Assembly: GCA_002371825.1 (NCBI GenBank)
Contig: DFHF01000037.1
Span: forward strand, 62,001-126,000
Reading direction: 5' to 3'
Origin: Ruminococcus flavefaciens
GTDB taxonomy: Bacteria; Bacillota; Clostridia; Oscillospirales; Ruminococcaceae
DNA: 64,000 nucleotides
Below, piece after piece: positions 24,123 through 32,381 of this stretch. The position numbers were made by a program, and so were the translations under genes. The notes beneath the pieces are model-generated. The model worked only from the letters and a program-made list of their open reading frames with translations, searched no databases and was not told the origin of the DNA. How positions within the stretch are numbered: position 1 is the stretch's first letter; each line of letters opens with the position of its first letter.

Positions 24123-26198
24123 TCATGCATTGGGATCAAGAGTGGCGACCTTCTGGAGAAGGAACTCCTGTATCTTCAGTGCATCCTGAGGTGTTATACT
24201 GCTTGTTGCGTTTTCATAGACATTTGCATTGCGCTTGCCCTTAGCAGTTATCCTGTTCTTGTCAGTGCCGTCCTCACCGAATCTGTCTCCGTTTGAGATA
24301 CTCTGCATTACAAGAACTGCATCGTTCATCTTTACAAAGCCGTCACAGTCAGCGTCTCCCCATAATATATCCTTGTCATCATCTGTCTTGGGTTCAACGA
24401 TATCTGTGCCGCCGTTCTTATAAAGATCAGCCGGAAGCTCGTCAAGAGTTATGCACTTCTCGCTCTGGAATACAGCTTTAACTGTATGTGCGTCCTGGTA
24501 GTCCTTGCCGGAAATGAACTTTTCTCCGTCGTCATACCATGTACAGAAATAGAGCCACATAGCATTTTCTGTGAGCATATTGTCCATGCTGGGGATGGTG
24601 CTGTTTTCAGGCATTGATACCATTTTTCTGTTGCCGACATAGTCTACCAGCGACCAGAAGATACCGCTCTCAGCATCCTCGTTAGGTCCGGATAACTTTC
24701 CGTCATGGCGGTTATAAACAGTGTTGTACTTATCGAATCCTACGATATCTACCCACTCATCTCCTGTATACCAGTTTGCAGAGGCCGGTGACCATGCATA
24801 GAGATTCTGCTCCCAGATTATGTTATGGAGGCCGTACTCCTCTGTCAGTGTCTTATAGAGGTATTTCCAGAGATCGTTATAAACCTTTGTGCCTTCCTTT
24901 GACCACCAGAACCATGAGCCCTTGCCTGTTCCCTCAGGATCGGCATTTCCTTCAGCCTCATGAAGAGGACGGAATATAAGCGGAACACCTGCATCCTGGA
25001 GCTTTCCTATCTGCTCAGCCAGAAGCTTCATAGCCTCCTTGAAGAAGTAGTACTCCTTAGTGCCCTCGACCATTACATTTGCTGTTACAAAATCTGTCTG
25101 GGTAGCATAGGTATATGCCTGCCAGTCATTGGATATCTTAGTGATGTTTCCGTCTTTATCCACCTCAAAATCGGACATATCCTTAGGAACAGTAACATGC
25201 CAGCTGGCTGTACAGATACCATTGTTATCCTTAGCCCATGAGATCATTCTGTCAGTAACACCGTCCTCCCAGGCAAATCCGGGATTATGGCAGTTGAAGT
25301 CGAATCCACGGATAGCAGGATAGCGACCTGTGAGCTCCTTGAGGTATCTGCACTCTGTGTCGTAATCATTATATCCGTAGTTATGGTTCTGTGAATTATA
25401 TGTATAGACCTGTCCGTCAGGACCTGTACAGTGCCAGTAGAAAGTATTGCCCTGCTCATCAGTGTCCTTTGAGTCTCTGTCTATCTCATAGGTATTTCCT
25501 GCCTCATCGATGCAGGCATCCTTTTGTGCATCATAGCGGATAGAGGTGCTCACACCATGTCCGCCGCCGTAGATCTCCTGCTGTCCGGAGAGAATATATT
25601 CACCGTATACAGAATTGAGATACTTCAGAAGCGACTTTGCTTCAGGTGTAGCTTTCGGGTCACAGGTCTCCCCTGTAGCCTTGCTGAGATCAGGGAATTC
25701 AGCCTCTGCAACTGTAACATAGTCCACAGCCATATATCCGTACTCACTTACGAACTTGATCTCATTAACACCTTTTCTGAGACGTACAACTCCGAAATTA
25801 TAGTCTTTCCATTTGTTTGAGTAATCAGCAACGGTAGTATACTTTATGCCGTTTACCAGAACAGCCTGCTGACGTCCCTCTTCATTAAGTATCTGAGCAC
25901 CGTGTACTACGATAGAATACATACCGTCCTCAGGAACTGTTACCTCGAATGAAGCCGGTGAAGCTGTAAGATACCAGAAGCCTTCTCCGGAATAGCCGGG
26001 AAGCTGATTCTCATAGATAGATGTCCACTTGTCAGCATCTGTCATATTCTCTCCCTCAATAACGTAAGGGAAGCTTGTAGCTGCTGAAGCTGTTTTCTCG
26101 CCTGCAGCAGATGTGAATATACCGGCTGCGCTGCTCTGTACAGCTGTCATTGCTGCTGCAGCTGCTATTGCCAGTGTTCTTTTAATAGCTTTGCTCAT
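24123..26198 (-). CDS. Secreted GH26 beta-mannanase with CBM35-like module and dockerin
   Basis: Protein of 691 aa that should cut beta-1,4-mannan outside the cell. Order: signal peptide (1-about 40), CBM35-like beta-sandwich (about 44-165; YVIEGENMTDADKW, GVNEIKFVSEYGY), GH26 catalytic domain (about 180-575) with the acid/base Glu414 in RPLHEAEG and probable nucleophile Glu531 in SMPENS, acidic linker, and a ruminococcal dockerin (about 610-690) with the calcium loop GDADCDGFVKMND and second helix SITPQDALKIQEFL. The dockerin should anchor it in a cellulosome; no cohesin gene is in the window. Strong promoter, AGGAGG before the ATG, single-gene unit. Its 3' end is copied at 16114. Confidence 0.95.
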   Translation of the reverse strand: MSKAIKRTLAIAAAAAMTAVQSSAAGIFTSAAGEKTASAATSFPYVIEGENMTDADKWTSIYENQLPGYSGEGFWYLTASPASFEVTVPEDGMYSIVVHGAQILNEEGRQQAVLVNGIKYTTVADYSNKWKDYNFGVVRLRKGVNEIKFVSEYGYMAVDYVTVAEAEFPDLSKATGETCDPKATPEAKSLLKYLNSVYGEYILSGQQEIYGGGHGVSTSIRYDAQKDACIDEAGNTYEIDRDSKDTDEQGNTFYWHCTGPDGQVYTYNSQNHNYGYNDYDTECRYLKELTGRYPAIRGFDFNCHNPGFAWEDGVTDRMISWAKDNNGICTASWHVTVPKDMSDFEVDKDGNITKISNDWQAYTYATQTDFVTANVMVEGTKEYYFFKEAMKLLAEQIGKLQDAGVPLIFRPLHEAEGNADPEGTGKGSWFWWSKEGTKVYNDLWKYLYKTLTEEYGLHNIIWEQNLYAWSPASANWYTGDEWVDIVGFDKYNTVYNRHDGKLSGPNEDAESGIFWSLVDYVGNRKMVSMPENSTIPSMDNMLTENAMWLYFCTWYDDGEKFISGKDYQDAHTVKAVFQSEKCITLDELPADLYKNGGTDIVEPKTDDDKDILWGDADCDGFVKMNDAVLVMQSISNGDRFGEDGTDKNRITAKGKRNANVYENATSSITPQDALKIQEFLLQKVATLDPNA

Positions 26199-26262
26199 GT
26201 TAAATATCCTCCTGATTTTCTGATTAATTAAACGCCTATAATTTAATTATCATGCTACATTA

Positions 26263-26291
26263 ATTATACTTAATAAAGTAAGTTTTGTCAA
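26263..26291 (-). promoter_or_regulatory. Sigma-A promoter of the mannanase gene
   Basis: Perfect consensus: TTGACA (26291-26286), 17 bp, TATAAT (26268-26263) on the minus strand, about 65 bases before the start. Confidence 0.9.
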
Positions 26292-26377
26292 GAGGAAAAG
26301 GAATTATTTTGTTTATTTTACACTTATCCCACTTGATCCTGAATTAAATAATCCCATAATTTAATAAAAAATTCATA

Positions 26378-26419
26378 AAAAAGCGCCGCACATTCAGTCA
26401 TCAGACCTTATGTGCGGCG
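26378..26419 (-). terminator. Terminator of the formate-lyase operon
   Basis: Minus-strand stem CGCCGCACAT (26419-26410 side) with ATGTGCGGCG (26393-26384), followed by CTTTTTTAT. Confidence 0.9.
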
Positions 26420-26432
26420 AATTATTATTCTA

Positions 26433-26672
26433 TCAGAACTGTGAATGGAAAGTTCTTGAGATTACATCGTCCTGCTGCTCTTTTGTCAGCTTAACGAAGT
26501 TTACTGCGTATCCGGAAACTCTTACGGTGAGCTGAGGATACTTCTCAGGATGTGCCTGAGCGTCAAGAAGTGTTTCTCTTGTGAACACATTTACATTGAG
26601 GTGGTGGCCGCCTTTCTCTACATAGCCGTCCAGCAGCTCGATGAGGTTATCTACCTGTTTCTGATTATCCAT
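26433..26672 (-). CDS. grcA: Separate glycyl-radical domain protein (GrcA-like), partner of the formate-lyase body
   Basis: Protein of 79 aa corresponding to the last domain of PflB. Seen: VDNLIELLDGYVEKGGHHLNVNVFTRE and the radical motif RVSGYAVNF with the radical glycine at residue 54, then KEQQDDVISRTF. In E. coli GrcA (YfiD) is a spare domain that rescues oxygen-cut PflB. Here the main enzyme lacks this domain, so this protein probably supplies the essential radical in trans; that is inference. AAGGAGG precedes the ATG. Third gene of the operon, 59 bp after the 71-aa gene. Confidence 0.93.
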   Translation of the reverse strand: MDNQKQVDNLIELLDGYVEKGGHHLNVNVFTRETLLDAQAHPEKYPQLTVRVSGYAVNFVKLTKEQQDDVISRTFHSQF

Positions 26673-26700
26673 AGTGGTTCCTCCTTTTTATTGATTCGTG

Positions 26701-26730
26701 ATCAAAGCATCAGCTGATGCAAATTTTGAT
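26701..26730 (-). promoter_or_regulatory. Intercistronic hairpin between the 71-aa gene and grcA
   Basis: GCATCAGCTGATGC (26708-26721) is self-complementary, flanked by ATCAAA/TTTGAT arms. Without a T run it is not a terminator; it may tune mRNA stability so that the radical protein is made at a different level. Confidence 0.5.
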
Positions 26731-26731
26731 C

Positions 26732-26947
26732 TCAGTCCTCGTCTTCGTCAACAGCGTCCTCAGTAGGCTGACAGCAGGCACCTTTAATGCCGCAGTCCGT
26801 ACTGTTGACAGTCTCAACGTTCATTCCCCCGCCATTTTCTGCGGAGAAAATATTAACATGGCCGCTGCCTTCCGACATAAGCTTATCGAGAAGCTCAACA
26901 AGCTCTTCCGGAGTCTGAGCCTTTCCGTTATTTTCCGGGCCGTTCAT
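26732..26947 (-). CDS. 71-aa Cys/acid-rich protein within the split formate-lyase operon
   Basis: Its ATG overlaps the pflB stop (TGATG), so it is translationally coupled. Residues 13-34 (PEELVELLDKLMSEGSGHVNIF) resemble residues 8-30 of the GrcA-like protein, that is, the stretch before the radical motif, but RVSGYA is absent. The rest has DCGIKGACCQPT and an acidic tail EDAVDEDED. It may be a remodelled duplicate of the domain's first half with a cysteine cluster. Function unknown; adaptor, radical-domain dock or metal site are all possible. Confidence 0.8.
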   Translation of the reverse strand: MNGPENNGKAQTPEELVELLDKLMSEGSGHVNIFSAENGGGMNVETVNSTDCGIKGACCQPTEDAVDEDED

Positions 26948-29055
26948 CAGTCTTCACCTTTGAGCTTGTCAAGGTCGATATCGCCCATGAATACTTCCAT
27001 ATCCTTACCAAGAGCACTTGGTATGATAGAGAATGTATTGGAGATACCATCCTGAGCGTGTCTGAAAGGAAGCTTTGCAACAGATGAGAGTGAAGCTACA
27101 GCTCCGTGAGTATCTCTTCCGTGCATCGGGTTAGCTCCCGGAGCAAGCGGTACGCCCTGCTTTCTTCCGTCAGGAGTATTACCGGTCTTCTTTCCGTATA
27201 CTACGTTGGATGTGATAGTAAGGATAGACATTGTGGGAACACCGTCACGATATGTGTGGTGCTTTCTTATGCAGTCCATAAAGCGGCGGACTACCTCAAC
27301 AGCCAGCTTGTCAACACGGTCGTCGTTGTTTCCGTACTTGGGGAAGTCTCCCTCTATCTCGTAATCAACTACAACGTTCTTTGCAACGTCAACTACATTG
27401 CCGGCCTTGTCCTTTATTTCAATATCCTTGCGGATAGGCTTTACCTTAGCATACTTGATAGCTGAAAGTGAGTCTGCAACTACTGAGAGGCCTGCAATAC
27501 CGGTAGCAAAATAACGCTTAACGTCTCTGTCGTGAAGAGCCATCTGGAGTCTCTCATAGCTGTACTTGTCATGCATATAGTGGATAACGTTGAGGGTATT
27601 TACATAGAGGCCAGCCAGCCATTCCATCATATCCATGTACTTTTCCCAAACGTCATCGAACTCAAGATATTCGCTGTCAACGGGTCTGAACTTAGGACCT
27701 ACCTGGAGACCGAGTCTCTCGTCAACACCGCCGTTTATTGCGTAGAGCAGGCACTTTGCAAGGTTTGCTCTTGCGCCGAAGAACTGCATTTCCTTACCAA
27801 CTCTCATGGAGGATACACAGCAGGCGATAGCGTAGTCATCACCGTGTACAACTCTCATCATGTCATCATTCTCATACTGGATAGAGGATGTCTTTATTGA
27901 CATCTTAGCACAGTACTCCTTGAACTTTCTGGGGAGCTTTGTGGACCAGAGAATGGTCATGTTAGGCTCCGGAGCAGTGCCCAGATTTTCAAGTGTATGG
28001 AGATAACGGAAGCTGTTCTTTGTTACAAGGTGGTGACCGTCAACATCAACACCGCCGATAGATTCTGTGATCCATGTAGGATCTCCGGAGAACAGTGAGT
28101 TATACTCAGGTGTTCTTGCGAACTTGACTATACGGAGCTTCATGATGAAGTGGTCGATAAGCTCCTGAGCCTCTTCCTCAGTGAGGATGCCCTTTTCAAG
28201 GTCTCTCTGGATGTAGATATCAAGGAAGGTGGATGTACGTCCCAGTGACATCGCTGCACCGTTCTGCTCCTTTACTGCTGCAAGATAACCGAAGTAGAGC
28301 CACTGTACAGCTTCCTTGGCATTTGCGGCAGGTTTTGAGATATCAAAGCCGTAGATCTCTCCCAGCTTCTTAAGCTCCTGCAAAGCTCTTACCTGCTCAG
28401 CAAGCTCTTCACGGAGACGGATATTCTTTGAAGTCATTCTGACAAGAGATGTCTCGATCTGGTGCTGTTTATCCTTAATGAGTATATCTACACCATAGAG
28501 AGCAACTCTTCTGTAGTCGCCTATGATACGTCCTCTGCCGTAAGCATCAGGAAGTCCGGTGAGTATAGCTGAGTGACGTGCAAGACGCATCTCAGGGGTA
28601 TATGCATCGAAAACGCCCTGGTTATGAGTCTTTCTGTACTTTGTGAATATATCAACAACGCTCTGGTCGACCTCATAACCATATTCCTTGCAAGCCTGCT
28701 GAGCCATTCTGATTCCTCCGAAGGGCTGAAGTGAACGCTTGAAGGGCTTATCTGTCTGAAGTCCGACTATCTTTTCAAGATCTTTGTTGAGGTATCCGGC
28801 AGCATGGGAAGTGATAGTAGATACTATCTTTGTATCCATGTCCAGAACTCCTCCTGCTTCTCTTTCCTGTCTGGAAAGATCCATTACCTGCTCCCAGAGC
28901 TTTTTTGTAGCTTCTGTAGGACCAGCCAGGAAGCTTTCATCTCCGTCATAGGGAGTGTAGTTCTTCTTGATAAAGTCTCTTACATTTACGGATGTGTTGC
29001 TCCAGCGTCCTTCGCTGAAACCATCCCATTCATGCGGCCAAGTGTTTACAACCAT
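26947..29055 (-). CDS. pflB: Pyruvate formate-lyase body without the glycyl-radical domain
   Basis: Protein of 702 aa converting pyruvate + CoA to acetyl-CoA + formate in fermentation. The barrel and the active-site cysteine pair (Cys412-Cys413 in ACCVSS) are intact, with RNxxLxEQ-like and GRGRIIGDYRRVALYG segments. The protein stops after SIIPSALGKDMEVFMGDIDLDKL, exactly where other PflB enzymes continue into the glycyl-radical domain. That domain is encoded two genes downstream. Start MVVNTWPHEWDGF with AAAGGAG upstream. No activating enzyme (pflA) is in the window. Confidence 0.95.
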   Translation of the reverse strand: MVVNTWPHEWDGFSEGRWSNTSVNVRDFIKKNYTPYDGDESFLAGPTEATKKLWEQVMDLSRQEREAGGVLDMDTKIVSTITSHAAGYLNKDLEKIVGLQTDKPFKRSLQPFGGIRMAQQACKEYGYEVDQSVVDIFTKYRKTHNQGVFDAYTPEMRLARHSAILTGLPDAYGRGRIIGDYRRVALYGVDILIKDKQHQIETSLVRMTSKNIRLREELAEQVRALQELKKLGEIYGFDISKPAANAKEAVQWLYFGYLAAVKEQNGAAMSLGRTSTFLDIYIQRDLEKGILTEEEAQELIDHFIMKLRIVKFARTPEYNSLFSGDPTWITESIGGVDVDGHHLVTKNSFRYLHTLENLGTAPEPNMTILWSTKLPRKFKEYCAKMSIKTSSIQYENDDMMRVVHGDDYAIACCVSSMRVGKEMQFFGARANLAKCLLYAINGGVDERLGLQVGPKFRPVDSEYLEFDDVWEKYMDMMEWLAGLYVNTLNVIHYMHDKYSYERLQMALHDRDVKRYFATGIAGLSVVADSLSAIKYAKVKPIRKDIEIKDKAGNVVDVAKNVVVDYEIEGDFPKYGNNDDRVDKLAVEVVRRFMDCIRKHHTYRDGVPTMSILTITSNVVYGKKTGNTPDGRKQGVPLAPGANPMHGRDTHGAVASLSSVAKLPFRHAQDGISNTFSIIPSALGKDMEVFMGDIDLDKLKGED

Positions 29056-29097
29056 GATTCAGGACTCCTTTTAATAAATAAAATTCTGCTGAAATAC

Positions 29098-29126
29098 ATT
29101 TTAGCACATTGTCGAAAAATTGTCAA
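29098..29126 (-). promoter_or_regulatory. Sigma-A promoter of the formate-lyase operon
   Basis: TTGACA (29126-29121), 17 bp, TAAAAT (29103-29098) on the minus strand, about 43 bases before the start. In the remaining gap to 29323 no further signal was recognised. Confidence 0.85.
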
Positions 29127-29323
29127 TCTCTTTATTAGCCTTAGTTACCAACATTTTGATGTATTGCGTTATATTTTATTACTAATTGTCCGGCAGACCT
29201 TTTATCAGAAAGCGGTGAATCCGGAAAAATCCGCCCGGTCTCCTCCGGCCTGCTATAAAAATCGTTTAACTTGTTCGCTGTATTTGTTCAATTAATAGAA
29301 TTTTCCCGACTTTGCTAATTGTA

Positions 29324-30958
29324 TCAGCTGTAGTTCTGGGCTATACGGTAATCAACCGCTCCGCTGAAAGGGTCATAGAAGATATCTTCGTTATCCTTTT
29401 CAGCCACAAGGTATGCATTTTTGTAGAACAGAGGTACAAAGCCATATCCGCTCAATATATCCCGTTCCGCTGATGTGTAAGCTTCAACAGCCTCAGCTAC
29501 TGTTCCGCAGGCCATAAGCTTATCCATTATCCCCTCTGTTCCGGGGATCTTTTTCAGACATTGCTCTTTAGTAAACTGCTCCATTACAGAAATACCGCTG
29601 TTGATATCTCCGGTCAGAGGATAAAGTGCAAGACTGTATTCCCCCTGGGAAATACGTTTTTCAAACTCCTCGGGAGTAACGTCCTCGATGCCGATATACA
29701 CTCCGAGAAGCTCCTGCCAGCTCTGGGAGAGCTTATGCAGGTCTCCGGAATCAACGGTATCAGCATTTACCAGTATCTTCACCTGATCCACAGAGCCGAC
29801 TCCAAGGGACTTCTTTGCCTTATCGAGACAATCCTTGGCCTCAGTAACATCGAATCGTGCAAACTGTCCGTCAGATACGAGTTCACGGTAACTCCTTCCC
29901 GCAAGTGTAACAGCAGGAGGTATTATCCCCGAAGCAACAGTGATATCGCTTCCGATAACTTCCTCCAGGCTGTCCCTGTCAGTAGCAAGAGCAAGAGCCT
30001 TACGGAGATCAGTACTTCTGAACAGTCTGTCCTCGTCATTGAATATCAGTCCGAGAGTTATCGGCCGGCTGCTGCTCACTGAATACTTGCTTCCACGATA
30101 GGAACCGCTGAGAGTTGTGATGCACTCTATCTCTTCATCCTTGAAGAGCTGACGGATATCCGCTTCATTCTTCTGTATGGTAAAGTTCAGATGTGAAGGC
30201 ATTACAGCGTATGTCTCGGTCACATTCTTATCGTTGCGGCGCATATAGAGTATATTGTGAACTCCATACGGGTCATAGAACCACTGCCGCATATAGAACG
30301 GTCCGTTTGACATTACAGACTGATCGTCAAGGCCGTATTTTCCCTTGGTAGAATCAAAGAACTCCCTGTTGCACGGGAAAGCTGCTGTACTTGCAAGCAT
30401 ACCCATGAATTCTGCCGAGGGATGTTCAAGCTCTATAACAAGGGTAAAATCGTCCGGAGCCGAAACACCGGCAGTATCCGGTGAAGCCTGTCCGCTGATT
30501 ATCTGCTCCCCGTTCTTTATGCAGGAGAAATCCAGCGCATACGGGGACTGCATTTTAGGGTCAAGCAGGCGCTGAAGTGCAAACACATAGTCATCCGCCA
30601 CTACAGGGAAGCACTCATCCTCCTCAATGATATCGTTCCGGTTTCTGTCGATAGACCAGAAATTGTCCTGTCTGAGGGTAAAGCTGTAGGTCAGGCCGTC
30701 CGGCGAGATATTATAGCTAAGCGCATTGCAGCAGGATATATTTCCGTTCTCGTCCGCAGAGACCAGTCCGCTGTAAAGATTTTTTATTACAGTATTTGAA
30801 GAAGGATCAGCAGCAAACTGAGGGTCGAGGCTCTGTGGATTTCCGCAGAGCGGTATGTCGTACATATGGTTCCTTCCGTCTCCTTTTTCTTTATCTCCGC
30901 AGGAAAAACAGAGGGCAGCAGTCATTGCTGTGCATATAATAAGGGGTAATTTTCTCAC
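29324..30958 (-). CDS. Peptide-type ABC solute-binding lipoprotein
   Basis: Protein of 544 aa of the SBP family 5 (OppA/DppA-like). Seen: lipoprotein signal (ALCFSC at about residues 15-20), IPLCGNPQSLDPQFAAD, SYNISPDGLTYSFTLRQDNFWS, ALALATDRDSLEEVIGS, and a C-terminal lobe ending in FYDPFSGAVDYRIAQ. The preferred start is the GTG at 30958, 6-8 bases after CGGAG; the frame reaches an ATG at 30985 but that would spoil the signal peptide. No permease or ATPase genes adjoin it, so its transporter partner must lie elsewhere. Confidence 0.9.
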   Translation of the reverse strand: MRKLPLIICTAMTAALCFSCGDKEKGDGRNHMYDIPLCGNPQSLDPQFAADPSSNTVIKNLYSGLVSADENGNISCCNALSYNISPDGLTYSFTLRQDNFWSIDRNRNDIIEEDECFPVVADDYVFALQRLLDPKMQSPYALDFSCIKNGEQIISGQASPDTAGVSAPDDFTLVIELEHPSAEFMGMLASTAAFPCNREFFDSTKGKYGLDDQSVMSNGPFYMRQWFYDPYGVHNILYMRRNDKNVTETYAVMPSHLNFTIQKNEADIRQLFKDEEIECITTLSGSYRGSKYSVSSSRPITLGLIFNDEDRLFRSTDLRKALALATDRDSLEEVIGSDITVASGIIPPAVTLAGRSYRELVSDGQFARFDVTEAKDCLDKAKKSLGVGSVDQVKILVNADTVDSGDLHKLSQSWQELLGVYIGIEDVTPEEFEKRISQGEYSLALYPLTGDINSGISVMEQFTKEQCLKKIPGTEGIMDKLMACGTVAEAVEAYTSAERDILSGYGFVPLFYKNAYLVAEKDNEDIFYDPFSGAVDYRIAQNYS

Positions 30959-31039
30959 TTTTGTCTCCGTTCTTTTCAAGAGCATTTCTTTCGGCTGAAC
31001 AGCAATATATCAGCACACACGAAAAGCTCCGAGGTATTA

Positions 31040-31070
31040 AAATGTGCTCTCCTTGCGGAGAACACATTTT
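31040..31070 (-). terminator. Terminator of the M15 peptidase gene
   Basis: Minus-strand stem ATGTGTTCTCC with GGAGAGCACAT (31067-31057 and 31052-31042), GCAA loop, tail TTTTAATA. Confidence 0.85.
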
Positions 31071-31079
31071 TCAGCTTTT

Positions 31080-32132
31080 TCAATTCATTTCAACAGTTAT
31101 TATAAATCCGTCAACATTATTTCCGGAAACTGTATAGGTCTTGTTTGAGGGAACTGTTACTGCAGTGTCTCCTGCTGAAGCAGCCTGATAGTAGACATTG
31201 TAGAGCTTTCCTTCAACAGTGATGCTTATGGGATCATCACTATTATGCTTCTTTACCTCGTCAATATACTCTTCAAGGCAAAGACCGTTCATTTTTATGT
31301 ATGTTGCATGAGGAACTCCCACATAGCGATAGGTATGGCTTCTTGCCTCCTCGCCGGTGAACTGCTCCTTGCCCTCAGGGAATCTTACGATAAATCCGTA
31401 TTCTGCGGCATGGTCATCGAACCACGCATAATCACCTGTAGGGGTATAATATCCTGAGCTCTGTCCGTTCTTGGGGAAGACGCCGATATCAAATGATCTT
31501 GCGGTATGATAATCGCTGAATCCGCCCTTGAACTTTGAGTAGCCGTTATTGTATCTGTCGTTCTGCTCCTCAAGAGTACGGTATCCGCCGATGACAGTAA
31601 GGTAATCGCAGTTAGTCTCCTTATAGAAAGCCTCCATAAGTTTATTGAGCTGATCCACTGTCTTTGAGTCGAGCTTTGTAACGTAATCGCTTACGCTGTA
31701 ATATTCTGTCTTGATATTATCGTAGAGAGTAAGCAGCTCAGTATCCTCAGACTCAAAGCTGTACTCATTGGTTTCATTAACAAGGATGAGACTTCCCCGC
31801 TTCATATCCTTCTGTGAGAAGCTCTCTGTGGTGTACTGAGAGGCTGTAGCCTGCACGGTCTCGCCGGCAGAACCTATTATAGCCTTTGTATCGCCGCTGG
31901 TCTGGAGGTCATCAACAATGGTCTGATCTGTCTCGCCCTCAGACTGAGTCGTTGCAGGAGTACTGCTGCCGGACTTATCTTTGCTGCCGGAACAGCTTTT
32001 TGCACATGACGCAAGTATAACTATCAGAACAATAAGAACAAGAACCGCTGCAACGATACGGTCGTATCTGACATGATAGCTTTTGGAAGCACTCTGTCTG
32101 CGGCGGGCTCTCCGCTTATTTCCGTTATTCAT
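31080..32132 (-). CDS. Membrane-anchored M15 (VanY-like) carboxypeptidase
   Basis: Protein of 350 aa. A basic N-terminus and one membrane segment (about 27-44) are followed by a Ser/Thr-rich stalk and a C-terminal peptidase M15 domain: GGYRTLEEQ, GFSDYHTARSFDIGVF (zinc His and Asp) and HTYRYVGVPHATYI (last His). The family trims D-Ala from cell-wall peptides. The zinc site departs slightly from the usual SEHQTGLAxD. Own promoter and terminator. Confidence 0.85.
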   Translation of the reverse strand: MNNGNKRRARRRQSASKSYHVRYDRIVAAVLVLIVLIVILASCAKSCSGSKDKSGSSTPATTQSEGETDQTIVDDLQTSGDTKAIIGSAGETVQATASQYTTESFSQKDMKRGSLILVNETNEYSFESEDTELLTLYDNIKTEYYSVSDYVTKLDSKTVDQLNKLMEAFYKETNCDYLTVIGGYRTLEEQNDRYNNGYSKFKGGFSDYHTARSFDIGVFPKNGQSSGYYTPTGDYAWFDDHAAEYGFIVRFPEGKEQFTGEEARSHTYRYVGVPHATYIKMNGLCLEEYIDEVKKHNSDDPISITVEGKLYNVYYQAASAGDTAVTVPSNKTYTVSGNNVDGFIITVEMN

Positions 32133-32231
32133 ATAAAGAGATCGCTCCTTGGAACCATATAAGGTATTTTATTATAAAGAATAATATTAAAACTCCGTAT
32201 GGAGAAAATGATTTTCTATCAATTGATTTAT

Positions 32232-32260
32232 ATTATACCACAATTATTTATGAATGTAAA
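32232..32260 (-). promoter_or_regulatory. Sigma-A promoter of the M15 peptidase gene
   Basis: TTTACA (32260-32255), 17 bp, TATAAT (32237-32232) on the minus strand, about 100 bases before the start. The rest of the 249-bp gap is AT-rich and shows nothing else. Confidence 0.8.
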
Positions 32261-32381
32261 GAGTTTTTTTATAATTTTGCTGAATTTTTGCAGGTTTTTT
32301 CGTCAAAATCTTGTACAGCTATTCGATAATGCACAAAAAAGTATGAATCTGATGTTAATAATACACAAAGATATATCAAGG

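Noticed and set aside
24123..26198. Suspicion that the mannanase is also a pseudogene, because its 3' end is duplicated
   Set aside because: The frame, signal peptide, both catalytic glutamates, promoter and ribosome-binding site are intact.
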